NCBI RefSeq assembly: GCF_947499265.1
Contig: NZ_CANMNK010000009.1
Location: 62,001-126,000, forward strand
Origin: an uncultured Roseobacter sp.
Lineage (GTDB): Bacteria; Pseudomonadota; Alphaproteobacteria; Rhodobacterales; Rhodobacteraceae
Direction of reading: 5' to 3'
Length of the DNA stretch: 64,000 nucleotides
Numbering within the stretch: position 1 is the first letter of the stretch; the number at the start of each line of letters is the position of its first letter. A program made the translations under genes and the position numbers. The notes under the pieces are model-generated. The model ran no database searches. It saw nothing but the letters and a program-made list of their open reading frames with translations, and had not been told where the DNA came from. Of this stretch, positions 24,892 to 34,429 are shown one piece after another.

Positions 24892-27800
24892 ATGGGGGTG
24901 CGGACCATAGAAAAGACTCTCTTTCAATTCATTTGGAAGTATTCAAAGCGCGACCAGATGGTCCTTCTGGCATTCACAACCGCTTTGTTTCCTTTCCTTT
25001 ATCTGACGCTGGAGCTGCCAAAGCGCATCATCAACGACGCGATTGGCGCGCAGACCTCTCGTATTGATTTCCTGGGCTTCGAGATGACGCAAATCGGCTT
25101 TCTATCGCTACTTTGCGCCTTCTTCCTGCTTTCGGTGCTGACACACGGCCTGCTGAAAATGCGAATCAATACGATGAAAGGGGTTTTGTCGGAACGCATG
25201 CTGCGCCGCCTGCGATATGGGTTGATCTCCCGAATGCTGCGTTTCCCCAGGTCCTATTTCAGGCGCACATCGCAAGGCGAGATGGTGGCGATGATCACGG
25301 GCGAAACCGAGCCAATGGGCGGGATGATGGGAGACGCCCTGACCCAACCGGTCTTACAGGCCGGTCAGATGCTCACCATCCTGGTGTTCCTGTTTCTGCA
25401 AAGTGTGTGGTTCGGGCTGGCGGCCATCGCACTGATCCCGCTGCAGGCCTGGTTGATCCCGCGGCTGCAACGCCAGATCAACCTGATGAACAAGGAACGC
25501 ATCAAAGAGGTGCGCCACCTGGCCTCCATGATCGGCGAAAGCGCGGCGGGTGCCGGAGAATTGCGCATCCACGGCGGCTGGCGGCATCGGCTTTCAATGA
25601 TCAGCGACCGTCTGGGCATCGTGTTCAACATTCGCTTCAAAATCTACCAGAAGAAGTTTTTCATGAAGTTTATCAATAACTTCATCACACAACTTACACC
25701 GTTCTTCTTTTTTTCGGTGGGGGGATATCTGGTCATTCAGGGTGCGGTGTCTCTTGGTGCACTGGTCGCAGCATTGGCGGCTTACAAAGACCTCAGCTCG
25801 CCGTGGAAAGAACTGCTGACCTACTACAATCAGGCGCAGGATATGAGCCTGCGGTGGGAAACCGTGACAGAAAAATTCTCGCCTGCAGGCGCGGTCGACG
25901 CCGCATTGATGGAGGGACGCCCTGCCGACGCGCCGCGGCTCGATCAGACCATCGCACTGGCGGGCATCACGGTTCAGGACTTTGACGGAAATGCTATTCT
26001 GGAAAACATCTCCGCCCGCTTTGAGCCCGGATCTCTGGTTGGGATTGACGTGCCCAGTGACGAAGACAGGCGTGCGCTGGCCGAGGTTCTGACGCGTGAA
26101 ATTCTGCCGGTTTCCGGTCACATTACCATTGGCGATCAGCCGCTCGACACGCTGCACCAGGAGGTCATCGCAGCGCGGATTGGATATGCCAGCGCCCGCC
26201 CGGTGCTGTTTCAAGGTAGTTTTGGCGACAATGTCATGATGCCGTTGAAACAACACCCCGTCGGCGATCTGACGGAGATGGCAAAGGCAGCGGCAGAAGA
26301 GGCTGCTGCGGCCGGTAACAGCCATGATCCGCTAGAGGCGCAATGGTTGGACCCGGCGCTGGCCGGTCTTAAGGACGATGCGGAATTGCGCCAGTGGTGG
26401 TTGTCGCTGCTCGACGTCATGGGGCAGGGCGGCGCGCTCTATCGGCGGGCCCTGGATCAGAAAATGAGCTCAACCTCACAAACAGCGCTGAGTGCCGGAT
26501 TGATCGAGGCGCGCCCCAAAATCTGGGAGGCGGTGGTCGCCGCTGGCCTGGAAAGGCATGTCTTTCGATTTGATCCGGAACGCTACAATCCCGCACTGCC
26601 GGTGGCGAGTAACCTGTTTTTCGCAACCATGCGACAGCCCATGACCCAGCGCGAACTGGCCGGTCAGACCGAGCTCTTCGAGGTCATGCGTAAACTTGGT
26701 CTGGAAGAGGGGCTTCTGGATCTGTCCAAAGAAGTTATTGATCTGTTGAACCAGATCTTTGGCACCGATGGCACGGAGCATCCGCTTTTCCGCAAACTGG
26801 GGCTGGATCCCGAGCTTTTCGAGCGCTCGGTGGCACTGCTGCGCACCCAAGGACGCGCGGGCACCGATCTGTTGCCTGAAGCCGATAAAATTATGCTGAT
26901 GACCGTGCCCGCACAGATTTCCGCAGAACAAATTGGCCCAGCATTTTCCGCCGACATGCAGCGCCGCATTCTTGAGCTGCGCCAGCGCAACAGCATGGGC
27001 ATTCAGGATGAATTGAGCGCGCTTTATGCGCCTTTGAGGCCGGACCAGATCGCGCCGGGATTGTCCGTGCTGGAAAATGCGCTTTACGGGAAAATATCGG
27101 ACGGTGCCGGTGCGCGCGCGGACGACCTGCGCAAACTAGTATCGGAGGTGTTGGAGCAAGAAGGCCTGAAATCGGCAGTCATCGAACTCATCTATGATCT
27201 ACCATTGTCCTTGTCGGGCGAAAACCTCCCGACGATCTTTGCGGAACCTCTGGCCCTGAGTCGTGCGGCGGTCAAACGCCCGGACATCCTGATCCTGGAT
27301 AAGATGCTTGCTGGCCATGACCAAAGCGCCCTGGATGAGTTGAACAGCAAATTACGTCACCTGTTGCCGCAAACAACGATCATCCACTTGGGGGAGGGGT
27401 TCGAGGCGCCGGAACAGTTCGATACCTATCTGGAAATCCGTCAGGGCCGCATGATCTCCTCTGACCAGGGGATCGCAGATGTCGAAGATGGGGCGGCAAG
27501 CGCCGATCTGCTGCGCAAGGTGCGTGCGCTGGAATCCACCACGCTTTTCTCGGGATTGAACCGTAAGCAATTGAGGTTGCTGGCTTTTGGGGCGAAATGG
27601 TTTTCGGCGCCGGCAGGTGATGTGATCTTTAGCAAAGATGATGCGCCGACGGACGGAGCCTATATGATCCTCTCGGGCGAGGCCGCGCTTTTCAAGCCCG
27701 ACGACGGCTTTGGTGAGACAGAAATCGCGACGGTTGGACCCGGCACCTTGGTGGGTGAATTGGGGCTCATCCGCAATGTTCCGCGGGTGCTGAGCATGCG

Positions 27801-27918
27801 CGCGCAGACCGATATCGACGCGCTGCGGCTTGGGGCCGAAGAATTCCTGGCCGTTGTCGAGCATGACGCGGCAACCTCCTTTAAGTTGTTGCAGGTGGTT
27901 GCCGGGTACACGAGCTGA
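24892..27918 (+). CDS. Giant ABC-exporter-like protein with degenerate ATPase and C-terminal cyclic-nucleotide-binding domain
   Basis: A protein of 1008 residues. Residues about 20-310 form an ABC exporter membrane domain with coupling-helix-like sequences (FPRSYFRRTSQGEMVAMITG). The nucleotide-binding domain begins near 355, but where the Walker A GxxGxGKS/T is expected (about 384) it reads GIDVPSDEDRRAL. The Q-loop-like FQGSFGDNVMMPL is followed by about 300 helical residues of insertion, then a damaged signature (LSLSGENLP) and a Walker B reading PDILILDKM with Lys in place of the catalytic Glu (about 800). Residues about 880-1000 form a cNMP-binding beta barrel (GELGLIRNVPRVLSMRA). It cannot be a conventional pump from this sequence; a cNMP-gated or non-hydrolytic membrane regulator is my inference. 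Confidence 0.8.
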   Translation: MGVRTIEKTLFQFIWKYSKRDQMVLLAFTTALFPFLYLTLELPKRIINDAIGAQTSRIDFLGFEMTQIGFLSLLCAFFLLSVLTHGLLKMRINTMKGVLSERMLRRLRYGLISRMLRFPRSYFRRTSQGEMVAMITGETEPMGGMMGDALTQPVLQAGQMLTILVFLFLQSVWFGLAAIALIPLQAWLIPRLQRQINLMNKERIKEVRHLASMIGESAAGAGELRIHGGWRHRLSMISDRLGIVFNIRFKIYQKKFFMKFINNFITQLTPFFFFSVGGYLVIQGAVSLGALVAALAAYKDLSSPWKELLTYYNQAQDMSLRWETVTEKFSPAGAVDAALMEGRPADAPRLDQTIALAGITVQDFDGNAILENISARFEPGSLVGIDVPSDEDRRALAEVLTREILPVSGHITIGDQPLDTLHQEVIAARIGYASARPVLFQGSFGDNVMMPLKQHPVGDLTEMAKAAAEEAAAAGNSHDPLEAQWLDPALAGLKDDAELRQWWLSLLDVMGQGGALYRRALDQKMSSTSQTALSAGLIEARPKIWEAVVAAGLERHVFRFDPERYNPALPVASNLFFATMRQPMTQRELAGQTELFEVMRKLGLEEGLLDLSKEVIDLLNQIFGTDGTEHPLFRKLGLDPELFERSVALLRTQGRAGTDLLPEADKIMLMTVPAQISAEQIGPAFSADMQRRILELRQRNSMGIQDELSALYAPLRPDQIAPGLSVLENALYGKISDGAGARADDLRKLVSEVLEQEGLKSAVIELIYDLPLSLSGENLPTIFAEPLALSRAAVKRPDILILDKMLAGHDQSALDELNSKLRHLLPQTTIIHLGEGFEAPEQFDTYLEIRQGRMISSDQGIADVEDGAASADLLRKVRALESTTLFSGLNRKQLRLLAFGAKWFSAPAGDVIFSKDDAPTDGAYMILSGEAALFKPDDGFGETEIATVGPGTLVGELGLIRNVPRVLSMRAQTDIDALRLGAEEFLAVVEHDAATSFKLLQVVAGYTS

Positions 27919-28121
27919 GCCGCACCGCATCTGGCAGGTGATCAATGGACGCCTGAAAAGACCTAATTCAAATTTACATCAGAGCGCTGCAAATTTGAGC
28001 AAAATGGGGGGCATAAAACGCGTTTTTTCCGACATCAACCTAAGTAGATTTAACGAATTCACGACAGCTCGGCGTGTACGAAGATGAGGGATCATTCTGA
28101 GGCGCAGTGCCGGAGGAGTTC

Positions 28122-29363
28122 ATGTTCAAATTTTTCCGCTCATACCTCATTTTGCTTGTTGCGCTTGCAGCGCCTGCATCTGGTGAAACCCTTCGGCTTT
28201 ATATCGATGCCGATTATTCGATCTCCCGACATGGCGCAGAAGCAATAGAACTTGGCGTCACAACAGCGCTCTCCGAGGTAGGTAGTCGCGCTGGTGGATT
28301 TGACCTTGAGGTCCTGCCACGAGACCACCGTGCCAATTCCAAACGATCTCTTGCGACGATGCGCAACTACCTCCGTGATCCAAAGGGACTTGCCGTGATT
28401 GGGGGCGTACACTCGCCGCCCTATCTGACAAACAAGCGTTTCATCAACGAAAACGGAGTCTTGTTACTTTTGCCCTGGTCAGCGGCGGGGCCGATCACAC
28501 GCGCAGATGATGGCGTTGAAAACTGGATCTACCGGCTGTCCGTCGATGACACAAAGGCGGGACCGTTTCTGGTGGCAAGGGCGCTCTCGCATGCCCATTG
28601 CGCGCGCACAGCATTGCTGCTGGTGGACACAGGATGGGGTCGGGCCAACAAAGGCACGATGCGTACGGCATTTGAGACCGCCCAGGCTCAGGAGCCCTAT
28701 GTCTTCATGTTTCCGTCGTCGATCGGGGCTGCAAGCGCCCGGACGCTGGTCCAGAGCATCGCGCGCGTGAGCCCTGATTGCGTGATCATGCTGGCCAGCG
28801 CGGCAGAGGGCGCCTTGCTGCTTAACGAACTTCATAAAGAGCTGCCGAGCACAAAAGTCATCAGCCACTGGGGTATTTTGGCGGCGGATTTCGAGGATAG
28901 AATAGCGCCCGCGACATTGTCGAATATGGATTTGGAAGTGCTGCAAACCTGCGGCCTGGAACAGGAGCGTCAGAAAGCTCCGGCCCTGAAGCGCGCATTG
29001 GATCTGGCGAGCGATGCGCAAAGCCCGTTTCATTCGCTGTCTGATATTCCCGCCTCAACCGGATTTGTGCATGGGTATGACCTGACCAGATTACTACTCG
29101 CCGCCATTGAGCAGTCGGCACAGGCATCGGATTGGGCAGCTCTCTCCATTCAACAAAGGCGCGCGGCCGTGCGGCTGGCCCTCACACGTCTGGAAGCTCC
29201 TGTAGATGGAATTTTGAAGACTTACGCTGAGCCGTTCGCGCCCTATTCTCCTGCATATCGTGACGCCCATGAAGCCCTTGGATTGGGAGACCTGTGCATG
29301 GCGTCCTTTGACGAAACCGGGCGGCTTGTTCTGGTGGATCATTCACCTTTGGGCCATTTATAA
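28122..29363 (+). CDS. Periplasmic type-1 binding protein (LivJ-like), coupled to GGDEF-EAL gene
   Basis: A protein of 413 residues from the ATG at 28122 with GGAGGAG five bases upstream; a GTG at 28107 is less likely. A signal peptide ends at APASGETL. The body matches amino-acid/amide-type periplasmic binding proteins: LRLYIDADYSISRHGAEAIE, AVIGGVHSPPYLTNKRFINE, TALLLVDTGWGRANKG, TGFVHGYDLTRLLLAAIEQ. No permease or ATPase genes follow; instead the stop overlaps the start of a membrane diguanylate cyclase/phosphodiesterase. It probably delivers a ligand signal to that protein. Confidence 0.8.
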   Translation: MFKFFRSYLILLVALAAPASGETLRLYIDADYSISRHGAEAIELGVTTALSEVGSRAGGFDLEVLPRDHRANSKRSLATMRNYLRDPKGLAVIGGVHSPPYLTNKRFINENGVLLLLPWSAAGPITRADDGVENWIYRLSVDDTKAGPFLVARALSHAHCARTALLLVDTGWGRANKGTMRTAFETAQAQEPYVFMFPSSIGAASARTLVQSIARVSPDCVIMLASAAEGALLLNELHKELPSTKVISHWGILAADFEDRIAPATLSNMDLEVLQTCGLEQERQKAPALKRALDLASDAQSPFHSLSDIPASTGFVHGYDLTRLLLAAIEQSAQASDWAALSIQQRRAAVRLALTRLEAPVDGILKTYAEPFAPYSPAYRDAHEALGLGDLCMASFDETGRLVLVDHSPLGHL

Positions 29364-31948
29364 TGGCTGGCAGATCAATCAACCGGGTCTTCTGGGGGTT
29401 ATTGATCGGCAGCTTTGCCTTTGCATTGGTGTTTTCCGCCATTGCGGTCTGGATCACGTCCAAACCGTTTTTGGCGGACACGCAAAAACAAGCAATCATG
29501 TCTCAGGCCAAGAGAGAAGCCGCCCGGGTCGATGCCTTGCTCGACCCCAGTGTCTCACTCACCGCGTTTCTCGCGACCGAACCCTCTCTGGTGTCCTTTG
29601 TGATGGGCGATCAGGCCCGAGACGACGCGTTTGTCGACCGCTTGAGCAATACAATCCTGCCGCAGGAAGTCACCGAGTTCTTCGTTTTTGATTTCGAAGG
29701 GCAACCCATCAGTTTCCACATCGTTTCGCCGCAGGCGCAGTCCATGGAACTTGCCGCCAGTGCCGCTGATCTGGCAGCCTTTGTCCTCAGCACCGGGGAA
29801 CCAACCGTGCGCACAATCGACAGCTACCGCGCGGTACAAAGCGGAACCCAGGAGCTGCTGATCGCCGCCCCCATTCGAAATAGGGGGTTTGCGGAAGGGG
29901 TCCTTGTCACGGTGGTGTTCATTCCCTTTGAAACCGATACGATCTCCGACGGCACAAGCTCGATGTATGCGCGTATCGTTGATCCGTCCTCGAACTGGGC
30001 GCTGGTTTCGGCGGGGCAGGGCGCGATCAATGTTCCCATTGAAGCAACCGGTCTTATTCTATCGGTAAAGTCCGAAGCCAGCCTGTTTCGCCAGATCGGT
30101 CAGGCCCTGGTGATCCAGACAATCTTGTCCATTGCCGCCGCCTTGCTCCTGCCTTTCGCGGTTTTCGGTTGGCTGGGCAAGCAAAGTATCCTGCTGCCGC
30201 ACGCAGAAATGGAAATGTCCCGTAACAAGCTGAGAGAGCAGCAAAAAGAACTAAAGGAGCTTGCTGCAATTGCTGAACGGGCGGGAGAGGCGATCCTGAT
30301 CACTGATCTCGATTGCCGGATAATGTGGCACAACCCGGCTTTCGAAAACATCTCGGGCTATACGTCCGAGGAAATCAGGGGCCAATTGCCCAGCAAGCTT
30401 TTGCAAGGACCCAATACCAGCGCCGAAGCCCGTGCCCAAATCCGCGCGGCACTGCAGGCTTTCGAGCCCATCACGATCGAAGTTCTCAACTATCGCCATG
30501 GCACGGAAGAATACTGGATCCAATTGAGCATCTCGACGATGTTCGATGACGAGGGGCAACCCTATGGCTACATGGCGATTTCTCAGGATGTTTCCGACCG
30601 CAAACGCGACGAAGCCAATTTGCTTGCCACGACATCGGCGATGGAATGGCAGGCATTGCATGATGAACTGACGGGGCTTCCGAACCGGCGCTACTTCAAC
30701 ACGACGTTCGATGAGATTTGCGCAAACCCCGATAAGACGAGAGTCCTGGCAATTGTCAGGATCGATCTGGATCACTTCAAAAACGTCAATGACACGATGG
30801 GCCATGAAGCAGGCGATCTTGTGTTATGCGAAGTCGCGCGAATACTGCGCGAAGAAATCGGGCCGGATGATGTCCCGGTGCGCGTCGGCGGTGACGAATT
30901 TATCGTTTTCATGACCGTCGATGGCACGCTGCAAAAAGCGCAGATCCTTGCGACGGCCTTGCTCAAAAGGATTGCAGAGCCAATTGAATACGAGGGAAAA
31001 TCCCTGCGCTACGGCGCGAGCTTCGGCATCGCATCGTCAAGCTGCAAACTTGTTGCGCATAGTGAGTTGGTACGGGCTGCGGACGCAGCACTCTATATCG
31101 CCAAGGAACGTGGTCGCAATCAGGTGGTGTGTTACGGCACCGAGGAGCACCAGCAGGTAAATGAAGTCCGCGCGACTGCGGAATTGATCCGAGTGGGTTT
31201 GGACCGTGGCGAGTTCGAGCCGTTTTTTCAACCGCAATTCGATGCGAAAACCCGCCGCATTGTCGGGGCAGAGGTGCTCGCCCGTTGGATCCATCCGCAG
31301 AAAGGTGTCGTTTTACCCTCCGAATTTCTCCAGGTCGCCCAGCAGCTCTCTATGCTGACCATTCTAGATAAGATCGTAATGGAAAAAGCCTTGCGACATG
31401 TTGCTGAGCTTGAAGATTTGGGCCTGACCCTGCCCAGAGTGTCGTTCAACGTGACGGCTGACAGACTCTGTGACCCGGAGCTTCTGATCGCCGTTGACGC
31501 TCGCCCGTTTCGCCATACCAAGATGTCGTTTGAAATCCTTGAGTCTGTCTTCCTGGATGATCAGCCGGAATATCTGGACTTCAATCTTGATCGGCTCCGC
31601 GACAAGGGCTTGTCCATCGAAATCGATGATTTCGGATCCGGGCACGCCTCAATGATCAGCCTGATGCGGGTGCGTCCGGATGTTCTGAAAATCGACCAGC
31701 GCCTGGTGTTCGGTGCACCGCACTCAAGGGTGTGTCGCAACATGGTGCGGTCGATCATCGGGATCGCGGACTCTCTGGATATCGGGGTGACGGCCGAAGG
31801 CGTGGAAACACAGGAACACGCCGACATGATGCAGGAAATGGGATGCGAAACGCTGCAGGGATTTTATTTTTCGGAGCCCATGAGGTTCGAAGACCTATGC
31901 GTGTTTTTGTCTGCGGAACGTCAAAAACACATGCAGATTGCTCAGTGA
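29363..31948 (+). CDS. Membrane PAS-GGDEF-EAL c-di-GMP signalling protein
   Basis: A protein of 861 residues. A TM helix (about 8-31), a periplasmic sensor region (about 35-245) and a second TM helix (about 246-270) lead to a short coiled coil, then a PAS domain with PAC (about 295-420). The GGDEF domain has an intact GGDEF motif (VRVGGDEFIVF) and the substrate-site LDHFKNVNDTMGHEAGD. The EAL domain reads EVLARW at the signature but keeps FEILES, IDDFGSG, LKIDQ and TAEGVET, so it may still hydrolyse c-di-GMP. The upstream periplasmic binding protein is the likely input. It ends before a bidirectional terminator. Confidence 0.9.
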   Translation: MAGRSINRVFWGLLIGSFAFALVFSAIAVWITSKPFLADTQKQAIMSQAKREAARVDALLDPSVSLTAFLATEPSLVSFVMGDQARDDAFVDRLSNTILPQEVTEFFVFDFEGQPISFHIVSPQAQSMELAASAADLAAFVLSTGEPTVRTIDSYRAVQSGTQELLIAAPIRNRGFAEGVLVTVVFIPFETDTISDGTSSMYARIVDPSSNWALVSAGQGAINVPIEATGLILSVKSEASLFRQIGQALVIQTILSIAAALLLPFAVFGWLGKQSILLPHAEMEMSRNKLREQQKELKELAAIAERAGEAILITDLDCRIMWHNPAFENISGYTSEEIRGQLPSKLLQGPNTSAEARAQIRAALQAFEPITIEVLNYRHGTEEYWIQLSISTMFDDEGQPYGYMAISQDVSDRKRDEANLLATTSAMEWQALHDELTGLPNRRYFNTTFDEICANPDKTRVLAIVRIDLDHFKNVNDTMGHEAGDLVLCEVARILREEIGPDDVPVRVGGDEFIVFMTVDGTLQKAQILATALLKRIAEPIEYEGKSLRYGASFGIASSSCKLVAHSELVRAADAALYIAKERGRNQVVCYGTEEHQQVNEVRATAELIRVGLDRGEFEPFFQPQFDAKTRRIVGAEVLARWIHPQKGVVLPSEFLQVAQQLSMLTILDKIVMEKALRHVAELEDLGLTLPRVSFNVTADRLCDPELLIAVDARPFRHTKMSFEILESVFLDDQPEYLDFNLDRLRDKGLSIEIDDFGSGHASMISLMRVRPDVLKIDQRLVFGAPHSRVCRNMVRSIIGIADSLDIGVTAEGVETQEHADMMQEMGCETLQGFYFSEPMRFEDLCVFLSAERQKHMQIAQ

Positions 31949-32013
31949 GCCGATCAGAACGTAAAAGCCTATTACAACCGGCGCAAACGGATCGCCGTAT
32001 CTAAATTGAGGTT

Positions 32014-32042
32014 TCCCAAGGCAGCAAGTCGCCGCCTTGGGA
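32014..32042. terminator. Bidirectional terminator between convergent genes
   Basis: TCCCAAGGC (32014-32022) and GCCTTGGGA (32034-32042) pair perfectly around an 11-base loop, followed by TTGTTTGCTTT on the plus strand and preceded by AAATTGAGGT (T-rich on the minus strand is weaker). It separates the convergent GGDEF-EAL and symporter genes. Confidence 0.75.
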
Positions 32043-32051
32043 TTGTTTGCT

Positions 32052-33602
32052 TTAGTGTGCGAACTTCTTGATCTCTCCGGAGGCGAGACGCTCCGAATAG
32101 GACCGCAGTTCCTCACGGACAATCGACATCAGGAAGTAAAGCGCCGTGATGTTGACCACCGCCATGGCAAAGATCGCCGCATCCGAGAAATCAATCACCG
32201 GGCCAAGGCTGGCTGCGGCGCCGATGACGATAAAGATGCAGAAAATGATCTTGAAGGTCAGCTCGGAGGTCTTGCCCTCACCGAAGATATAGGTCCAGCT
32301 TTTCAACCCATAGTACGACCAGGAGATCATGGTGGAGAAGGCAAAGAGCACAACCGCAATGGCCAGAACATAGGGGAACCAGCTGATCCCGGAGGCAAAT
32401 GCCGCCGATGTCAGGGCCACACCGCTGTTGCCATCCACTGTTGCAATGGCCGAACCCGCTTCGTTCAATACGTAGTTGCCGGTTTCAGCGTCCAAGATCA
32501 GCTGACCGGAGATTGTGATCACCAAGGCTGTCATCGTGCAGATGACGACGGTATCGATCAGCGGCTCCAGCAGTGACACGAACCCCTCGGTGATGGGTTC
32601 TTTTGTCCGCACGGCGGAGTGTGCGATCGCTGCCGAACCAACCCCGGCTTCGTTTGAGAAGGCCGCGCGCTTGAACCCCTGGATCAGCGCACCGACAAAG
32701 CCACCTGCAACGCCGAGCCCGGTAAAGGCGCCCGCGAAAATCTGACCGAAGGCCCAGCCGATCTTGTCATAGTTCACCACCAGGATGATCAGCGCCGCAC
32801 CGACGTAAAGAATGCCCATAAAAGGAACGACTTTTTCCGTCACGTTTGCGATCGACTTAATGCCACCGACGATGACGGCAAACACCACGCCTGCGAAGAT
32901 AAGGCCGGTGATCCAGCCCGGATAATCCCCAACGATGCCCGAAATCTGCGCATGCGCCTGGTTCGCCTGGAACATGTTCCCGCCGCCAAGTGCGCCGAGG
33001 ATGCAAAACACCGAAAACAGGATGGCCAGCGCGCCGCCCCCCGGGATGCCACGTTCCTTGAACCCTTTGGAAATATAGTACATCGGGCCACCCGAAACGG
33101 TACCGTCCGGGTATTCGTTGCGGTATTTCACGCCCAGCGTACATTCGGTGAATTTGGAGGCCATGCCCAGAAGACCGGCGAGGATCATCCAGAATGTCGC
33201 CCCCGGACCGCCAATGCCCACGGCCACGGCAACGCCCGCGATGTTCCCCAGGCCGACGGTGCCGGAGAGCGCTGTTGCAAGCGCCTGAAAGTGGCTGACT
33301 TCGCCCGCATCGTCAGGGTCGGAATAGTCGCCTTTCACCAGCGAAACCGCGTGTCCAAAGTAGCGCAGCTGCACAAAAGAAAAGTAGATGGTGAAGATCG
33401 ACGCGGCCACAACCAGCCACAAAACGATCCACGGAAAACTGGTGCCGGGCAGGGGGGCAAAGATCAGGCTGACAAAGGGCCCGGTGAAATTTGCAAAAGC
33501 CGTGTTGACTTTTTCATCCAGGCTCATGGCCTCTTGTGCGTAAGCCGGCAGGGCCGCGCCGGTCGCCGCAGCGGCGAGCAGTGCTCTGTTAATAAATTTC
33601 AT
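32052..33602 (-). CDS. Sodium:alanine symporter (AGCS family)
   Basis: About 516 residues from the ATG at 33602, chosen because AGGA is well spaced from it; an ATG at 33608 and a TTG at 33623 are also in frame. A signal-like N-terminus (ALPAYAQ) precedes about eleven TM helices. Family motifs: ALSGTVGLGNIAGVAVAVGI, GGPMYYI, GFKRAAFSNEAGVGSAAIAH. It imports alanine or glycine with sodium. It follows a UspA gene with which it is probably co-transcribed. Confidence 0.9.
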   Translation of the reverse strand: MKFINRALLAAAATGAALPAYAQEAMSLDEKVNTAFANFTGPFVSLIFAPLPGTSFPWIVLWLVVAASIFTIYFSFVQLRYFGHAVSLVKGDYSDPDDAGEVSHFQALATALSGTVGLGNIAGVAVAVGIGGPGATFWMILAGLLGMASKFTECTLGVKYRNEYPDGTVSGGPMYYISKGFKERGIPGGGALAILFSVFCILGALGGGNMFQANQAHAQISGIVGDYPGWITGLIFAGVVFAVIVGGIKSIANVTEKVVPFMGILYVGAALIILVVNYDKIGWAFGQIFAGAFTGLGVAGGFVGALIQGFKRAAFSNEAGVGSAAIAHSAVRTKEPITEGFVSLLEPLIDTVVICTMTALVITISGQLILDAETGNYVLNEAGSAIATVDGNSGVALTSAAFASGISWFPYVLAIAVVLFAFSTMISWSYYGLKSWTYIFGEGKTSELTFKIIFCIFIVIGAAASLGPVIDFSDAAIFAMAVVNITALYFLMSIVREELRSYSERLASGEIKKFAH

Positions 33603-33615
33603 TTTCATGTCCTTT

Positions 33616-34053
33616 TCATCCAATGACCGTGACCGGCACAGTTGCGCTCATGACAAGATTTGCGGTCGAACTGCCGAAAATACGCTGTGCAAAGCCGCCC
33701 TCAGACGACCGGCACACGATGATCTGATGCCCGCCTTCCTTTTCGCAGATGCTGTTGAGCGTGTGGGCAACGTCTCCATGACGCACAATCCCCGACGCGG
33801 TCATCCCAGCGCTTTGCAGAGAGGCGACGGCAGGATCGACAATACGCTCCTTTGCCATCGAGATTTCCTCTTCGCGGCGCTTGTGACGTTGCGCGTTTTC
33901 TTCTGCAGTCTGGAAGGAGTAGGGCGACCATTCGATCACATAAGCAACCAAAAGTTCACAATCTCCAATCCTCTCTGCCAGATCCTTGGCATACGTCAGA
34001 GCGCGGTCGCCTGACCCTTGCCCGTCCAAGCCAATCACCAGTTTCGTGGTCAT
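33616..34053 (-). CDS. Universal stress protein (UspA family)
   Basis: A protein of 145 residues with one Usp domain. LVIGLDGQGSGDRAL at the N-terminus and the nucleotide-loop pattern SSEGGFAQRIFGSSTANLVM near the C-terminus (G-2x-G-9x-G-S type) suggest ATP binding. Its stop lies 14 bp before the symporter start, so the pair may be a stress-linked uptake unit; Usp genes commonly pair with transporters. Confidence 0.85.
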   Translation of the reverse strand: MTTKLVIGLDGQGSGDRALTYAKDLAERIGDCELLVAYVIEWSPYSFQTAEENAQRHKRREEEISMAKERIVDPAVASLQSAGMTASGIVRHGDVAHTLNSICEKEGGHQIIVCRSSEGGFAQRIFGSSTANLVMSATVPVTVIG

Positions 34054-34429
34054 TTTCTGTCCCTTTATTTTATTTTACGAGTCCATCGTGTGGATCAACT
34101 TCAACGCATGCGTGTTTTTCAGCAAACCCAAAGTTGAGCTTGGGCGCGGTACTTCACCGGTCAGCGTTCCGGGTATTTTAGTTAAACTGACTAGATTTTG
34201 CGCCCGTAATTCGTATTTTTACGGATGAATGCTCTTTTTTTGCCTCTTTTGCAGGACAAATGACTTCCTGAACAATTTGCAAAAATGCGCAAACGATTGC
34301 CCCTTTATGTCATTTTTGTATCAATCAAGGTGCGAGGCCTTGATGTTTTCAGCAAAGCGCGGATGCGGAGACCCGCAAGATCGGTGGTGGCAAACCGTTG
34401 CAAAGATCAGCCGAAAGCCCGTGATTTTT
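34054..34429. other. AT-rich gap without a convincing gene
   Basis: 376 bp between two minus-strand genes. It must contain the uspA-symporter promoter near 34060-34200. Plus-strand frames in it have no recognisable features, and I see no clear hairpin. Confidence 0.4.
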
